Assembly: GCF_007859755.1 (NCBI RefSeq)
Contig: NZ_SJPF01000006.1
Span: 124,010 to 188,009 of the forward strand
Direction: 5' to 3'
From: Blastopirellula retiformator
GTDB lineage: Bacteria; Planctomycetota; Planctomycetia; Pirellulales; Pirellulaceae
Length of the DNA: 64,000 bases
Below the pieces are notes generated by a model, which was not told where the DNA came from, did no database searches, and saw only the letters and a program-made list of their open reading frames with translations. The position numbers were made by a program, and so were the translations under genes. Positions 29,189 to 36,959 of this stretch are shown in pieces (the first letter of the stretch is position 1; each line of letters opens with the position of its first letter).

Positions 29189-29500
29189 TTACCAGAAGAA
29201 GTTGGGATTGGGGTTCACGATCGCGTTCCGTTCTGGATGGTGCTGCCAGTAGGGACCATAGATCGGGCCGTAGCCGCGGTTATAGCCATACTTCGCGCGG
29301 GCGAAGATCGGACCACGATAGATCGGGCCGTAGATTCCTTCGCCACCATGCCAGGCGACCTCTTGTTGCGGGGTCGCAACCGACTGGCCGTCGAATAAAG
29401 AAGGCGCCGCCAACGCAAAGGTCAAAGCGACCGTCGCGGCGCACAAACAGATGCGACGTCCCCAGGTTTGCAGATGCGGGCGAGCTTGAGCCGCGTTCAT
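29189..29500 (-). CDS. small secreted Tyr/Gly/Pro-rich protein
   Basis: 103 residues; GGAG 7 bp before the ATG supports the start. A membrane-spanning signal (ICLCAATVALTFALAAPSLF, about 17-36) is followed by VAWHGGEGIYGPIYRGPIFA and a tail rich in Tyr, Gly, Pro and Asn ending in NPNFFW. No domain is recognised. It resembles the next gene (29709-30023) in layout: signal, SL, then VAW-x-G, a repetitive Tyr-rich tail and a terminal Trp. Both are probably exported structural or envelope peptides. Confidence 0.7.
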   Translation of the reverse strand: MNAAQARPHLQTWGRRICLCAATVALTFALAAPSLFDGQSVATPQQEVAWHGGEGIYGPIYRGPIFARAKYGYNRGYGPIYGPYWQHHPERNAIVNPNPNFFW

Positions 29501-29708
29501 ATCACTACTCCGTTAGCGTAAGTGGAGATGCGTTGTCCATCGCCTCCAAACGATAGGACCTAGCCATTGCCAGTCGCCGGCGTCCCATTTCAGACGCGAT
29601 CTCCGCGCAGACTTACTCGCTGGCAAATTTCGACCTCGATGCGCAGACGTTTACGTTTCGTTCGCCTGCGCATCAGGCGACGCATTACCCAATTAGCTTC
29701 GGCGAAGC

Positions 29709-30023
29709 TTACCAGTAAACTTCGGCGTAAGGCGCCACAACCCGACCGCCATAAGGACTTCCGTAGTAAACGGGAGCGACTGGAACGATCGGAACGACGG
29801 GAGCATAGTAAGCCCGACGCACTACAGGCCGATAAACCGGCACGACCGGAACAACCGGCGCGTAGTAAGCGCGATAAACCCGGCGACCACGCCAGGCGAC
29901 ATCGCCGCCTTGACCAGACAGACTAGGACCGGCCAAGCAGACCGCGAGCGTCATCACAGAGACGCCCAAGAGAATCCAATGTCCGCACTTTTGAAATGAA
30001 CGACGCAGCGAGGTCGTGACCAT
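29709..30023 (-). CDS. small secreted Tyr/Val/Pro-rich protein
   Basis: 104 residues from the ATG at 30023; a TTG three codons upstream is also possible and neither has a clean ribosome site. After a signal segment (HWILLGVSVMTLAVCLAGPS) comes GGDVAWRGRRVYRAYYAP, then repeats of (A)YYAPVVPVVPVYRPVV and AYYAPVVPIVPVAPVYY, and an end in AEVYW. The repeats suggest an extended structural or surface peptide. It is a likely paralogue of the adjacent 29189-29500 gene; function unknown. Confidence 0.65.
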   Translation of the reverse strand: MVTTSLRRSFQKCGHWILLGVSVMTLAVCLAGPSLSGQGGDVAWRGRRVYRAYYAPVVPVVPVYRPVVRRAYYAPVVPIVPVAPVYYGSPYGGRVVAPYAEVYW

Positions 30024-30308
30024 AGCCTGCAACTTTCAAAGAATGAAACGACTGGGAAAACCTTGCGGCCCCAATTAGTCAGCATAGCCCATTAATCCCC
30101 CAAACGAACCAATTTGCAATACACGCCACTCCATAGAAGGGTTTTCGCATCTCGGTTTTCGCGGACCCAAGAGGGCTCAAGCCGCGAGAATCCTCCTCTC
30201 GACGGCGGGTCTGATGTCGTGCTATATTGATCGATCCGTTCTTGGCGGCTTGCTGTCATTGATCCGATATCACTCGTTGAACCCATCGCTATCCAGAGGA
30301 CTGCCCCT

Positions 30309-31064
30309 GTGAGACGACCTTTTATCGCCGGCAATTGGAAGATGAACTCCACCCGAGCCGATGGGATCGCCTTGGTCCAAGGTATCGCGAGCAACCTTCC
30401 GGCCGATTGCTCGGTAGAAGTGGCGGTTTGCCCGCCATCGATCTACCTCGACGCGATCGTCTCGGCGGCTGGCGACAGCCCGATCGGCGTCGGCGCCCAA
30501 AACATCTACTTTGAGGCCTCCGGCGCTTTCACCGGCGAAGTTTCGGCCGCGATGCTGAAAGACGTAGGCTGCCAGTATGTGATCCTGGGCCATAGCGAAC
30601 GCCGCCACATCTTTGGCGAAAGCAGCTCGCTGATCAATAAGAAGGTCCATGCGGCCCTGGCCGGCGGCTTGATCCCGATCGTTTGCGTCGGCGAACTGCT
30701 GGAAGAACGAGAATCAAACAAAACGGCTGACGTCGTCGCCGAACAGTTCTATGGTTCGCTGGCCGGCGTCTCGGCCGAGCAGATGGAAACCATCGTTCTG
30801 GCCTACGAGCCGGTCTGGGCGATCGGCACCGGCAAAGTCGCCACGCCGGAACAAGCCGAAGCGGTTCACGCCGATCTTCGCAAGGTGATCGCCACTCGAT
30901 ACAATTCGGCCGTCGCCGACAAGGTTCGCATCCAATATGGCGGCAGCGTCAAACCGGACAATGCGGCCGAGCTCCTTTCGCAGCCGAACATTGACGGCGC
31001 GTTGGTCGGCGGAGCGTCGATGAAGGCCGACAGCTTCCTCGGAATCATCGCGGGCGCCAAGTAA
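30309..31064 (+). CDS. tpiA: triosephosphate isomerase
   Basis: 251 residues from a GTG start; the protein opens [18 protein letters not shown], where Asn and Lys are substrate-binding residues. The catalytic His is in [13 protein letters not shown] and the catalytic Glu in [13 protein letters not shown]; the phosphate-binding loop is [15 protein letters not shown] and GALVGGASM. It interconverts dihydroxyacetone phosphate and glyceraldehyde 3-phosphate in glycolysis. It is first in a dense plus-strand run reaching coaB at 34613; secG follows 45 bp later. Confidence 0.97.
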   Translation: MRRPFIAGNWKMNSTRADGIALVQGIASNLPADCSVEVAVCPPSIYLDAIVSAAGDSPIGVGAQNIYFEASGAFTGEVSAAMLKDVGCQYVILGHSERRHIFGESSSLINKKVHAALAGGLIPIVCVGELLEERESNKTADVVAEQFYGSLAGVSAEQMETIVLAYEPVWAIGTGKVATPEQAEAVHADLRKVIATRYNSAVADKVRIQYGGSVKPDNAAELLSQPNIDGALVGGASMKADSFLGIIAGAK

Positions 31065-31109
31065 CGCAAGTCCAACGCCCGAAACCTGCAACTACTCACG
31101 GATCGATCG

Positions 31110-31574
31110 ATGCAATACTTACTCGGATTTGTGCTGAGCGCACTTTCGCTCTTCCTGATCCTGCTGATTCTCGTTCAGCGCGGACGTGGCGGCGGCTTGA
31201 CCGGCGCCTTGGGCGGTTCCGGCGGCACTAGCGCGTTTGGCGCCAAGGCCGGCGACACCTTCACCAAGGTCACCTCGATCGTAACGCTGGTCTGGATCCT
31301 GCTCTGCAGCGTGGCGCTGGCGACGCTGCAAACCGGCGGCGACTCGAAGCTGGAAGGTGGCGGCGCGACGCCGATCACCACCCCGGGCGCACTCGGCACG
31401 GCTCCGGCGGATGGCGAAACGCCTGACGCGACTCCCAGCCGCTTTACCCCGGGCGCGGCCGAAGTCGAAAATGAGGACGACATGAAGGCCTTGGATCAGC
31501 CGGCCGCCGATGCCCCGATGGCGGAAACTCCCGCCGCGGAAGCTCCGAAGACCGAGGAAAAGCCGGCCGACTAG
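31110..31574 (+). CDS. secG: SecG, preprotein translocase subunit, with long acidic tail
   Basis: 154 residues, about twice the usual bacterial SecG. The first 75 are the SecG domain: two membrane spans (LLGFVLSALSLFLILLILVQ and VTSIVTLVWILLCSVALATL) around the conserved loop RGRGGGLTGALGGSGGTSAF. The remainder is a low-complexity Ala/Pro/Thr/Glu tail (for example APMAETPAAEAPKTEEKPAD), probably disordered. SecG assists SecYE in protein export at the inner membrane. The tpiA-secG order is common in bacteria and supports the call. Confidence 0.93.
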   Translation: MQYLLGFVLSALSLFLILLILVQRGRGGGLTGALGGSGGTSAFGAKAGDTFTKVTSIVTLVWILLCSVALATLQTGGDSKLEGGGATPITTPGALGTAPADGETPDATPSRFTPGAAEVENEDDMKALDQPAADAPMAETPAAEAPKTEEKPAD

Positions 31575-31648
31575 TCTGGCTCTCCTTGATAACGACCGCC
31601 GCGCGTCTGCCGGCGGTCTCGCCGATCCGCTTTGAAAGCGTCCCGCCC

Positions 31649-32533
31649 GTGCTGCTTAGTATGACAGGCTTTGGCGAATCGCACGCCCAGCTCAACGGCT
31701 TGGCAGTGACCGTAGAAGTCCGCGCGGTCAACAACCGTTACTTCAAGCTGAACATCCGGGGCGCCGAAGGTTACGCTTGCTTTGAACCGCAAATCGAGGC
31801 GCTGGTTCGCAAGCACGCCAAGCGGGGCACCATCAACGTCAACTATCGAGTCCATCGCGAAGCGAGCGGCGACGACTTCCGCCTGAACGCCGCGGTGCTG
31901 AAGAGCTACCTCGAGCAACTGCGCGGCGTCAGCACCCAATTGGGTCTGGCCGAGACGCCCCACTGGGACAGCCTGCTGCAACTGCCCGGCGTGATCGAAG
32001 AGAAGAACTCCGAAGCGATCGATGTCGATTCCGATTGGCCGCTGCTCGAGAAAGTGCTGACCGAAGCCCTGACCCGCTTCACGCAGATGCGTCGCGAAGA
32101 AGGGAAGGCGATGGCGGCCGACCTGGCGAGCAACTGCCAGGAAATCGCCGCCCAACTGGCGGAAGTCGAGAAGCTGGCCCCGCAGGTCGTCGAGAATTAC
32201 CGCAGTCGCATTACCGAGCGGCTGAACAAGCTGCTGGAAGAGTTTGACGTGACGACCGACCCGGCTTCGGTGATTCGCGAAGTTGGCGTCTTCGCCGATC
32301 GGACCGACATCTCGGAAGAGATCGTCCGGCTGAAGAGTCACCTCGACCAATATGCGTCGATCATGGCCAAAGAAGATTCGGCGGGTCGCAAGCTTGAGTT
32401 CCTGACCCAAGAGATGTTCCGTGAGACCAACACGATCGGCTCAAAGGCGAACGATTCGGAGATCGCCCGCCGCGTAGTGGAAATGAAAACGTGCGTCGAA
32501 CGGATTCGTGAGCAGATACAAAACGTCGAATGA
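31649..32533 (+). CDS. YicC-family stress endoribonuclease-like protein
   Basis: 294 residues. The GTG at 31649 gives the N-terminus MLLSMTGFGESHAQ, matching the conserved family start; in-frame codons upstream to 31586 do not. YicC/YloC proteins are cytoplasmic; E. coli YicC has been linked to RNA turnover. The C-terminal DUF1732 part is clear: DPASVIREVGVFADRTDISE, VRLKSHLDQY and KLEFLTQEMFRETNTIGSKA. The stop overlaps the gmk start (ATGA), the usual yicC-gmk arrangement. Confidence 0.93.
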   Translation: MLLSMTGFGESHAQLNGLAVTVEVRAVNNRYFKLNIRGAEGYACFEPQIEALVRKHAKRGTINVNYRVHREASGDDFRLNAAVLKSYLEQLRGVSTQLGLAETPHWDSLLQLPGVIEEKNSEAIDVDSDWPLLEKVLTEALTRFTQMRREEGKAMAADLASNCQEIAAQLAEVEKLAPQVVENYRSRITERLNKLLEEFDVTTDPASVIREVGVFADRTDISEEIVRLKSHLDQYASIMAKEDSAGRKLEFLTQEMFRETNTIGSKANDSEIARRVVEMKTCVERIREQIQNVE

Positions 32534-33171
32534 GTTCCGCTACGGCTAAACCGACCTTACCGCGACGGCGCGACATGGCTTCCTCTCGAACCGGCAAACT
32601 GGTGATCCTTTCGGGCCCGTCGGGGTCTGGAAAGACAACCGTGGTGCGAGAGTTGCTCGCCCTGGCCGAGCCGAAGCTGGAACTGAGCGTGTCGGCCACA
32701 ACTCGGCCTCCCCGGGCTGGCGAAGTCGACGGCCGCGACTATCACTTCCTGTCGAGCGAAGAGTTCCACCGCCGCAAAGAGGCGGGCGCCTTCCTCGAAA
32801 CGTTTGAGGTGTTCGGCAACGGTTACTGGTACGGCACGCTTCGCAGCGAAGTCGAGCGCCGGTTAACGCAGGGAATTTCGGTGTTGCTGGAGATTGACGT
32901 CGACGGCGCCTTGGAAATCGTTAAGCAATTTCCGGCCGCGGTCACTATCTTCCTGAGCCCTGGCAGCTTGGAAGAGCTGGAACGTCGGCTACGTGGTCGC
33001 GCCACCGAACCGGAAGAAACGATTCAACGTCGCCTGGCCGCCGCCAAACGCGAGCTGGCCGCGATGGGCCAATACAAATATCAGATTGTCAACGACGTCG
33101 GCGCCGTGAACGAAACGGTTCAGCGACTGGCCGAGGTGATTCAAAACGATTCGGGAGACGATGCGCTATGA
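32530..33171 (+). CDS. gmk: guanylate kinase
   Basis: 213 residues from the ATG overlapping the yicC-like stop; a second ATG at 32575 would give a more standard N-terminus ([16 protein letters not shown]). It phosphorylates GMP to GDP. The P-loop is [11 protein letters not shown]; the GMP-binding part is [20 protein letters not shown], then [26 protein letters not shown] is the Walker B-like strand and [20 protein letters not shown] the lid. The stop overlaps the rpoZ start. Confidence 0.97.
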   Translation: MSSATAKPTLPRRRDMASSRTGKLVILSGPSGSGKTTVVRELLALAEPKLELSVSATTRPPRAGEVDGRDYHFLSSEEFHRRKEAGAFLETFEVFGNGYWYGTLRSEVERRLTQGISVLLEIDVDGALEIVKQFPAAVTIFLSPGSLEELERRLRGRATEPEETIQRRLAAAKRELAAMGQYKYQIVNDVGAVNETVQRLAEVIQNDSGDDAL

Positions 33172-33428
33172 TGGAAGAACTGAAAGAAGAATACATCATC
33201 AACAAAGTCGGCGGTCGCTTTAAGCTTTCGACGCTGATCCAGAAGCGACTGGTCGCGCTGAACGCCGGCAGCCGCCCTCTGGTCGACATCCCCAGCGACA
33301 ACAAGATGGAAATCGTGCTCGAAGAGATCAAGCAGGATAAGATCCATCTCGACATGTCGAACGAAGTCCGCATCACCGGTGAAGGTGACGGCGGTCAATT
33401 CTTCGACGACTTCGGCAGCGATCTATGA
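33168..33428 (+). CDS. rpoZ: RNA polymerase omega subunit
   Basis: 86 residues beginning [20 protein letters not shown]; the ATG overlaps the gmk stop. Omega promotes folding and assembly of the beta' subunit. The N-terminal part ([20 protein letters not shown]) matches the conserved omega core. The order yicC-gmk-rpoZ-coaBC is widely conserved and supports the call despite the short length. Its stop overlaps the coaC start. Confidence 0.9.
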   Translation: MMEELKEEYIINKVGGRFKLSTLIQKRLVALNAGSRPLVDIPSDNKMEIVLEEIKQDKIHLDMSNEVRITGEGDGGQFFDDFGSDL

Positions 33429-33967
33429 GCAACCGCTGCGTAGCGATCGGAGTTACCGGAGGCGTCGCCGCTTACAAAACGGCGATGCTGGTCAGCCGGC
33501 TGGTGCAGTCGGACGTCGAGGTAACGACCGTTTTAACTACCGCAGCGACCAAGTTTATCGGCGCGGCGACCTTCGCCGCGCTGACCGGCAAACCGCCGGC
33601 TCTCGACCCGTTTGACCCGCACTATCCGCTTGGCGCCCATATCGAAATCGCCAAGTCGGTCGACCTGCTTTGCATTGCGCCCGCCTCGGCCAACTTTCTG
33701 GCGAAGACCGCTCATGGCGCCGCGGACGACTTGCTGAGCACGATCTACCTGGCGTTTACCGGTCCGGTGCTGATGGCCCCGGCGATGAATGTCGAGATGT
33801 GGTCCAAGCCGTCGGTCCAGCGGAACGTGGCGCAACTGGTGGACGATGGAGTCGAAATGATCGGCCCCGGCTCTGGCTGGCTCAGTTGTCGCGATCAAGG
33901 CGCCGGTCGCATGTCGGAGCCGGATGAAATCTTCGCCGCGATTCAAACTCGCCTGGCGACTCTCTAA
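33425..33967 (+). CDS. coaC: phosphopantothenoylcysteine decarboxylase, stand-alone CoaC
   Basis: 180 residues; the ATG overlaps the rpoZ stop. It decarboxylates phosphopantothenoylcysteine in coenzyme A synthesis, using FMN. Flavoprotein signatures: [19 protein letters not shown] at the N-terminus, the PASANFLAK motif, APAMNVEMW, and the active-site loop [17 protein letters not shown] with its Cys. In most bacteria this domain is fused to CoaB; here a TAA stop and 16 bp separate it from a distinct coaB gene. Confidence 0.94.
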   Translation: MSNRCVAIGVTGGVAAYKTAMLVSRLVQSDVEVTTVLTTAATKFIGAATFAALTGKPPALDPFDPHYPLGAHIEIAKSVDLLCIAPASANFLAKTAHGAADDLLSTIYLAFTGPVLMAPAMNVEMWSKPSVQRNVAQLVDDGVEMIGPGSGWLSCRDQGAGRMSEPDEIFAAIQTRLATL

Positions 33968-33983
33968 TAAAGCAGGGGCGAAC

Positions 33984-34613
33984 ATGGCCCAAATTCTGAT
34001 TACCTCGGGTCCGACACGGCAGTACATCGATCCGGTTCGCTACATGACCAACGGCTCCAGCGGGCGCATGGGCGCTTCGCTGGCCGCCGCCACCATCGCC
34101 GCCGGTCACGACGTCACGATCATCTCGGGACCGGTTCAGGTCGACTACCCGATCGAAGCCCGGGTTATTCCGGTCGTCACGACCGAAGAAATGCTGGCCG
34201 CGTGCGAGCAAGAGTTCCCCAACTGCGATGGCCTGATCGGGGTCGCTGCGCCGTGCGACTATCGCCCCAAGCGGGTCGAAGGGCACAAGATTGCCAAGAC
34301 TGGCGAGCCAATCACGCTGCACCTGATCGAGACGCCCGACGTCGTCGCCACGATGGGCGCGCAAAAGAAGTCGGACCAGTGGGTCGTCGGCTTTGCGCTG
34401 GAGACTGAAGACGCCCGGTTTCGCGCGCTGGTGAAGCTCGAAAAGAAGAACTGCGACCTGATCGTCTTGAACGGCCCCGAAGCGATGAACGCCGCCGAGA
34501 ACCAGGTCGAAATCCTCGACCGCGCCGGCACGTCGGTCGCGCTGCTCGCCGGCCGCAAAGAAGAAGTCGCCGCCGGAATCATGGCGGCGATTGCGTCGAA
34601 GCTGATGAAGTAG
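33984..34613 (+). CDS. coaB: phosphopantothenate-cysteine ligase, stand-alone CoaB
   Basis: 209 residues; the ATG at 33984 has AGGGG upstream and begins MAQILITSGPTRQYIDPVRY, the conserved CoaB opening; TNGSSGRMGASLA binds nucleotide. AAPCDYRP corresponds to the family AVADYRP motif with Cys replacing Val/Ala, followed by KIAKTGEPITLHLIETPDVV. VGFALETED and NCDLIVLNGP complete the pattern. It joins phosphopantothenate and cysteine in coenzyme A synthesis. It is the last gene of the tpiA-coaB run. Confidence 0.94.
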   Translation: MAQILITSGPTRQYIDPVRYMTNGSSGRMGASLAAATIAAGHDVTIISGPVQVDYPIEARVIPVVTTEEMLAACEQEFPNCDGLIGVAAPCDYRPKRVEGHKIAKTGEPITLHLIETPDVVATMGAQKKSDQWVVGFALETEDARFRALVKLEKKNCDLIVLNGPEAMNAAENQVEILDRAGTSVALLAGRKEEVAAGIMAAIASKLMK

Positions 34614-34628
34614 CCTCATCACCGGTTA

Positions 34629-34970
34629 GCCGCGATAGCTCTCGCTATCGGGGCCGACGAAGTCGGCAGGAAGCATCAATCCGCGGCCTGGAGAAAGCCG
34701 GAGGAAACCAAGTACGCTACGTTTGTAGCAGTGGCTGGCGGCCCTACCTGCCTGTTGAAAAATGCCATCGTGGCATTTTCCAACCTCGCCAGGCTCAGAG
34801 CGTAGCTCTTCGCGGCTCGCAAAATAACGACTTACGTCGCTATTTTGGGATCGCATCCATATGCGATCACGCAGTCCGTCGAGAAAATCAACGGACTGCT
34901 ACGCTACGCACTTGGCCTTGATGGCTCCTGCGGCTGCGCCGCCCCGATAGCGAGAGCCTATCGGGGCAAC
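34629..34970. repeat. inverted flanks around family A copy 3
   Basis: Between coaB and the thioesterase gene. The left flank (34629-34736) has CGATAGCTCTCGCTATCGGG, and CCAAGTACGCTACG (34708-34721). The right flank (34902-34970) carries the reverse complements in mirrored order, CGCTACGCACTTGG (34902-34915) and CCCGATAGCGAGAGCCTATC. The right flank also folds alone (GCCCCGATAG/CTATCGGGGC, 34943-34969). The stretch holds no gene. Confidence 0.65.
34746..34901 (+). repeat. multi-hairpin repeat, family A, copy 3
   Basis: 156 bp aligned with copies 1 and 2, same orientation. All five hairpins are present; the fourth is longer here (GATCGCAT/ATGCGATC). Confidence 0.9.
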
Positions 34971-34978
34971 CCGATTTT

Positions 34979-35368
34979 CTATTCCGGCGGGCACAGGCGT
35001 TTCGGGATCGGTCGTGGCTTCCCTGCTTTATCGACGCACGCTAACAGGGTTCGGCCGGTGGCGATGATCTCGTCGTCGCGGCGGACCTCGTAACGGTTCT
35101 CGATCCGTACCCCTTTGGCCCGGGTCGTTTCGACCGAGACGCAGAGCAGATCGTCGAAGACGGCCGGCGCCTTGTATTTGCATTCCGCCTCGGCGACCAC
35201 CAAAAACAGCCCCGACTCTTCCATCTCGCGGTAGCTAAAGCCCAGCTCCCGCAGCATTTCGGTCCGGACGACCTCGAAATACGTGATATAGTTCGCGTGG
35301 TGGACTCGCGCTTGGGCGTCCGTTTCCTGGTACCGGACGCGGATGTGCATTTCGTACTTCGTGATCAC
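34979..35368 (-). CDS. acyl-CoA thioesterase, YbgC/4HBT hot-dog family
   Basis: 129 residues from the GTG at 35368, which has GGAG 5 bp upstream; the frame opens two codons earlier. The family motif VRYQETDAQARVHHANYITY carries the catalytic Asp, followed by FEVVRTEMLRELG. VVAEAECKYKAPAVFDDLLC and RTLLACVDKAGKPRPIP complete the fold. These proteins hydrolyse acyl-CoA thioesters in the cytoplasm; chain preference cannot be told. It is divergent from the ACT-domain gene. Confidence 0.9.
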   Translation of the reverse strand: MITKYEMHIRVRYQETDAQARVHHANYITYFEVVRTEMLRELGFSYREMEESGLFLVVAEAECKYKAPAVFDDLLCVSVETTRAKGVRIENRYEVRRDDEIIATGRTLLACVDKAGKPRPIPKRLCPPE

Positions 35369-35394
35369 GACCACTCCGCTGGGCTATCTTTAAG

Positions 35395-35423
35395 TTGACC
35401 GAAGGTCAAGCGTATTCTATAGT
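35395..35423 (+). promoter_or_regulatory. promoter of the ACT-domain gene with operator-like palindrome
   Basis: TTGACC (35395-35400), a 17-bp spacer and TATAGT (35418-35423): five of six matches in each box. The -35 forms a perfect inverted repeat TTGACC-GAA-GGTCAA (35395-35409), a likely repressor or activator site. Confidence 0.7.
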
Positions 35424-35446
35424 TAGGGAAATTGAAAGGCGTCACT

Positions 35447-35468
35447 CGCCTCCGCTTAAGCGGAGGCG
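35447..35468. promoter_or_regulatory. perfect 22-bp palindrome in the ACT-domain gene leader
   Basis: CGCCTCCGCTT is followed directly by its exact reverse complement, ending at 35468, 12 bp before the AAAGGA ribosome site. It lies downstream of the predicted transcription start, so it could act as RNA hairpin or DNA operator. Confidence 0.65.
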
Positions 35469-35491
35469 CATCTCTCGACGAAAGGATGTCC

Positions 35492-35986
35492 ATGAGCACT
35501 GGCGGCGAATCTGGTACAGATTATTTGACCATGCGCGGACGAGACTACCCCTCTTTGCGCCAATTCACGGTCTTTCTCGAAAACCGCGTCGGGCAGTTGT
35601 TGGAAATCGTGCGACGCTTTGAAGGCTCGAACGTTCGCATCGTCGCCCTGTCGATCAATGACGCGACCGAATGTGCGTTCGTCCGCTTTCTGTTGAGCGA
35701 TCCGGAACAAGGTCGCGAGATCTTGGAACGGGCCGGGCTGGCGCTGATCGAAAGCGACCTGATCGGAATCGAGCTTCCCACTGGTCCACAGCCTCTGCTG
35801 CGAGTCTGCACCGCCTTGCTGCAAGCCGAAGTGAACATCGTCCAGGCCTATCCACTGCTCAACACGCCGAACGATCGTCCTGCGGTAGCGCTGATGACCG
35901 ACAACATCGAAATGGCGATGGAGACGTTGTCCAGGAAAAATTTCCACATTCTGACCGAGAATGACCTGAAGTTCAACGACGAATAA
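35492..35986 (+). CDS. tandem ACT-domain regulatory protein
   Basis: 164 residues; the ATG at 35492 has AAAGGA about 6 bp upstream, while the earlier in-frame ATG (35486) overlaps that site. After a short polar leader come two ACT-like units: LRQFTVFLENRVGQLLEIVR (about 15-80) and PLLRVCTALLQAEVNIVQAY (about 95-160). No catalytic domain is present, so it is probably a small-molecule-sensing protein, perhaps for an amino acid. The promoter with its two palindromes suggests tight regulation. Ligand and partner are unknown. Confidence 0.88.
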   Translation: MSTGGESGTDYLTMRGRDYPSLRQFTVFLENRVGQLLEIVRRFEGSNVRIVALSINDATECAFVRFLLSDPEQGREILERAGLALIESDLIGIELPTGPQPLLRVCTALLQAEVNIVQAYPLLNTPNDRPAVALMTDNIEMAMETLSRKNFHILTENDLKFNDE

Positions 35987-36179
35987 TTCGACTCATTCGC
36001 GCCAATCCGCACGATCGAAATGATCGCGGACAAAGCGCGACTCTCTTCGCATCTTGGTCTCCGCCGGCCCCATTCGGGCCCTCGCATCATTTAGAATAAA
36101 CTGCACAATGAGGGATATCGCCGATCCCAGGTTCGCCCGTTTGGCAAGCCGCAGACGCTCCCCTTTCGTCTGGTCGTAA

Positions 36180-36959
36180 ATGATTCACGTTCGCGAACTT
36201 GTCAAAGCTTACGACGATCTCCGCCGCGGCAAATTTGTGGCGGTTGATCACGTTAGCCTGTTCGCGATGCCAGGCCAAATCTATGGCCTGTTGGGGCCCA
36301 ACGGCGCCGGCAAAACGACGGTCCTGCGCATTCTCAGCACCGTCCTCAAGCCCACCAGCGGATCCGTTCAGGTCAACGGCTACGATGTCGTAATGGAGCC
36401 CGCCATGGTCCGCCGTCAGATTGGCTTCGTCTCGACCAATACCGCCGTTTACGAGCGGATGACCGCCTGGGAGACGGTCGAGTACTTCGGTCGCCTATAC
36501 GGGATCGAAAAGGATCAGCTCGACGAGAGAATGAACACGATCTTCCGCCGCCTGCGGATGGACGAGATGCGCGACGTGCTGGGGTCGAAGATGTCGACCG
36601 GCATGAAGCAAAAGGTCTCGATTGCGCGAGCGATCGTCCATGATCCCCCAGTACTGGTGTTCGACGAACCAACGCTGGGGCTCGACGTCTTTGTCGGCCG
36701 CGCCTTGCTGCAGATCATCGCCGAACTGCGTGAGCAAGGGAAATGCATAATCTTCTCGTCCCACATCATGCGGGAAGTCGAGAAGCTCTGCGACCAGGTC
36801 GCAATCATGTACAAAGGAAAAATCCTGGCCGAGGGTTCCCAGGCCGAGTTGCGCGATCGCTACTCGCAGCCTGACCTGGAAGAAATCTTCTTCCACCTCA
36901 TCGGCGAGCCGGAAGATATGGCCGACTATGCGGGGGCCGAGCAGAGCGAAAACGCATGA
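36180..36959 (+). CDS. ABC transporter ATP-binding protein, NatA-like
   Basis: 259 residues. Walker [16 protein letters not shown] (about 38), Q-loop region [20 protein letters not shown], signature [13 protein letters not shown] (about 139) in place of the canonical LSGGQ, Walker [15 protein letters not shown] and switch His in [14 protein letters not shown]. It powers the membrane protein encoded next, whose start overlaps this stop (ATGA). The family includes sodium and drug exporters; the substrate here is unknown. Confidence 0.95.
   Translation: MIHVRELVKAYDDLRRGKFVAVDHVSLFAMPGQIYGLLGPNGAGKTTVLRILSTVLKPTSGSVQVNGYDVVMEPAMVRRQIGFVSTNTAVYERMTAWETVEYFGRLYGIEKDQLDERMNTIFRRLRMDEMRDVLGSKMSTGMKQKVSIARAIVHDPPVLVFDEPTLGLDVFVGRALLQIIAELREQGKCIIFSSHIMREVEKLCDQVAIMYKGKILAEGSQAELRDRYSQPDLEEIFFHLIGEPEDMADYAGAEQSENA

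Noticed and set aside
36092-36097. TAGAAT as a -10 box for the ABC transporter operon
   Set aside because: No matching -35 element upstream; single hexamers of this type are expected by chance.
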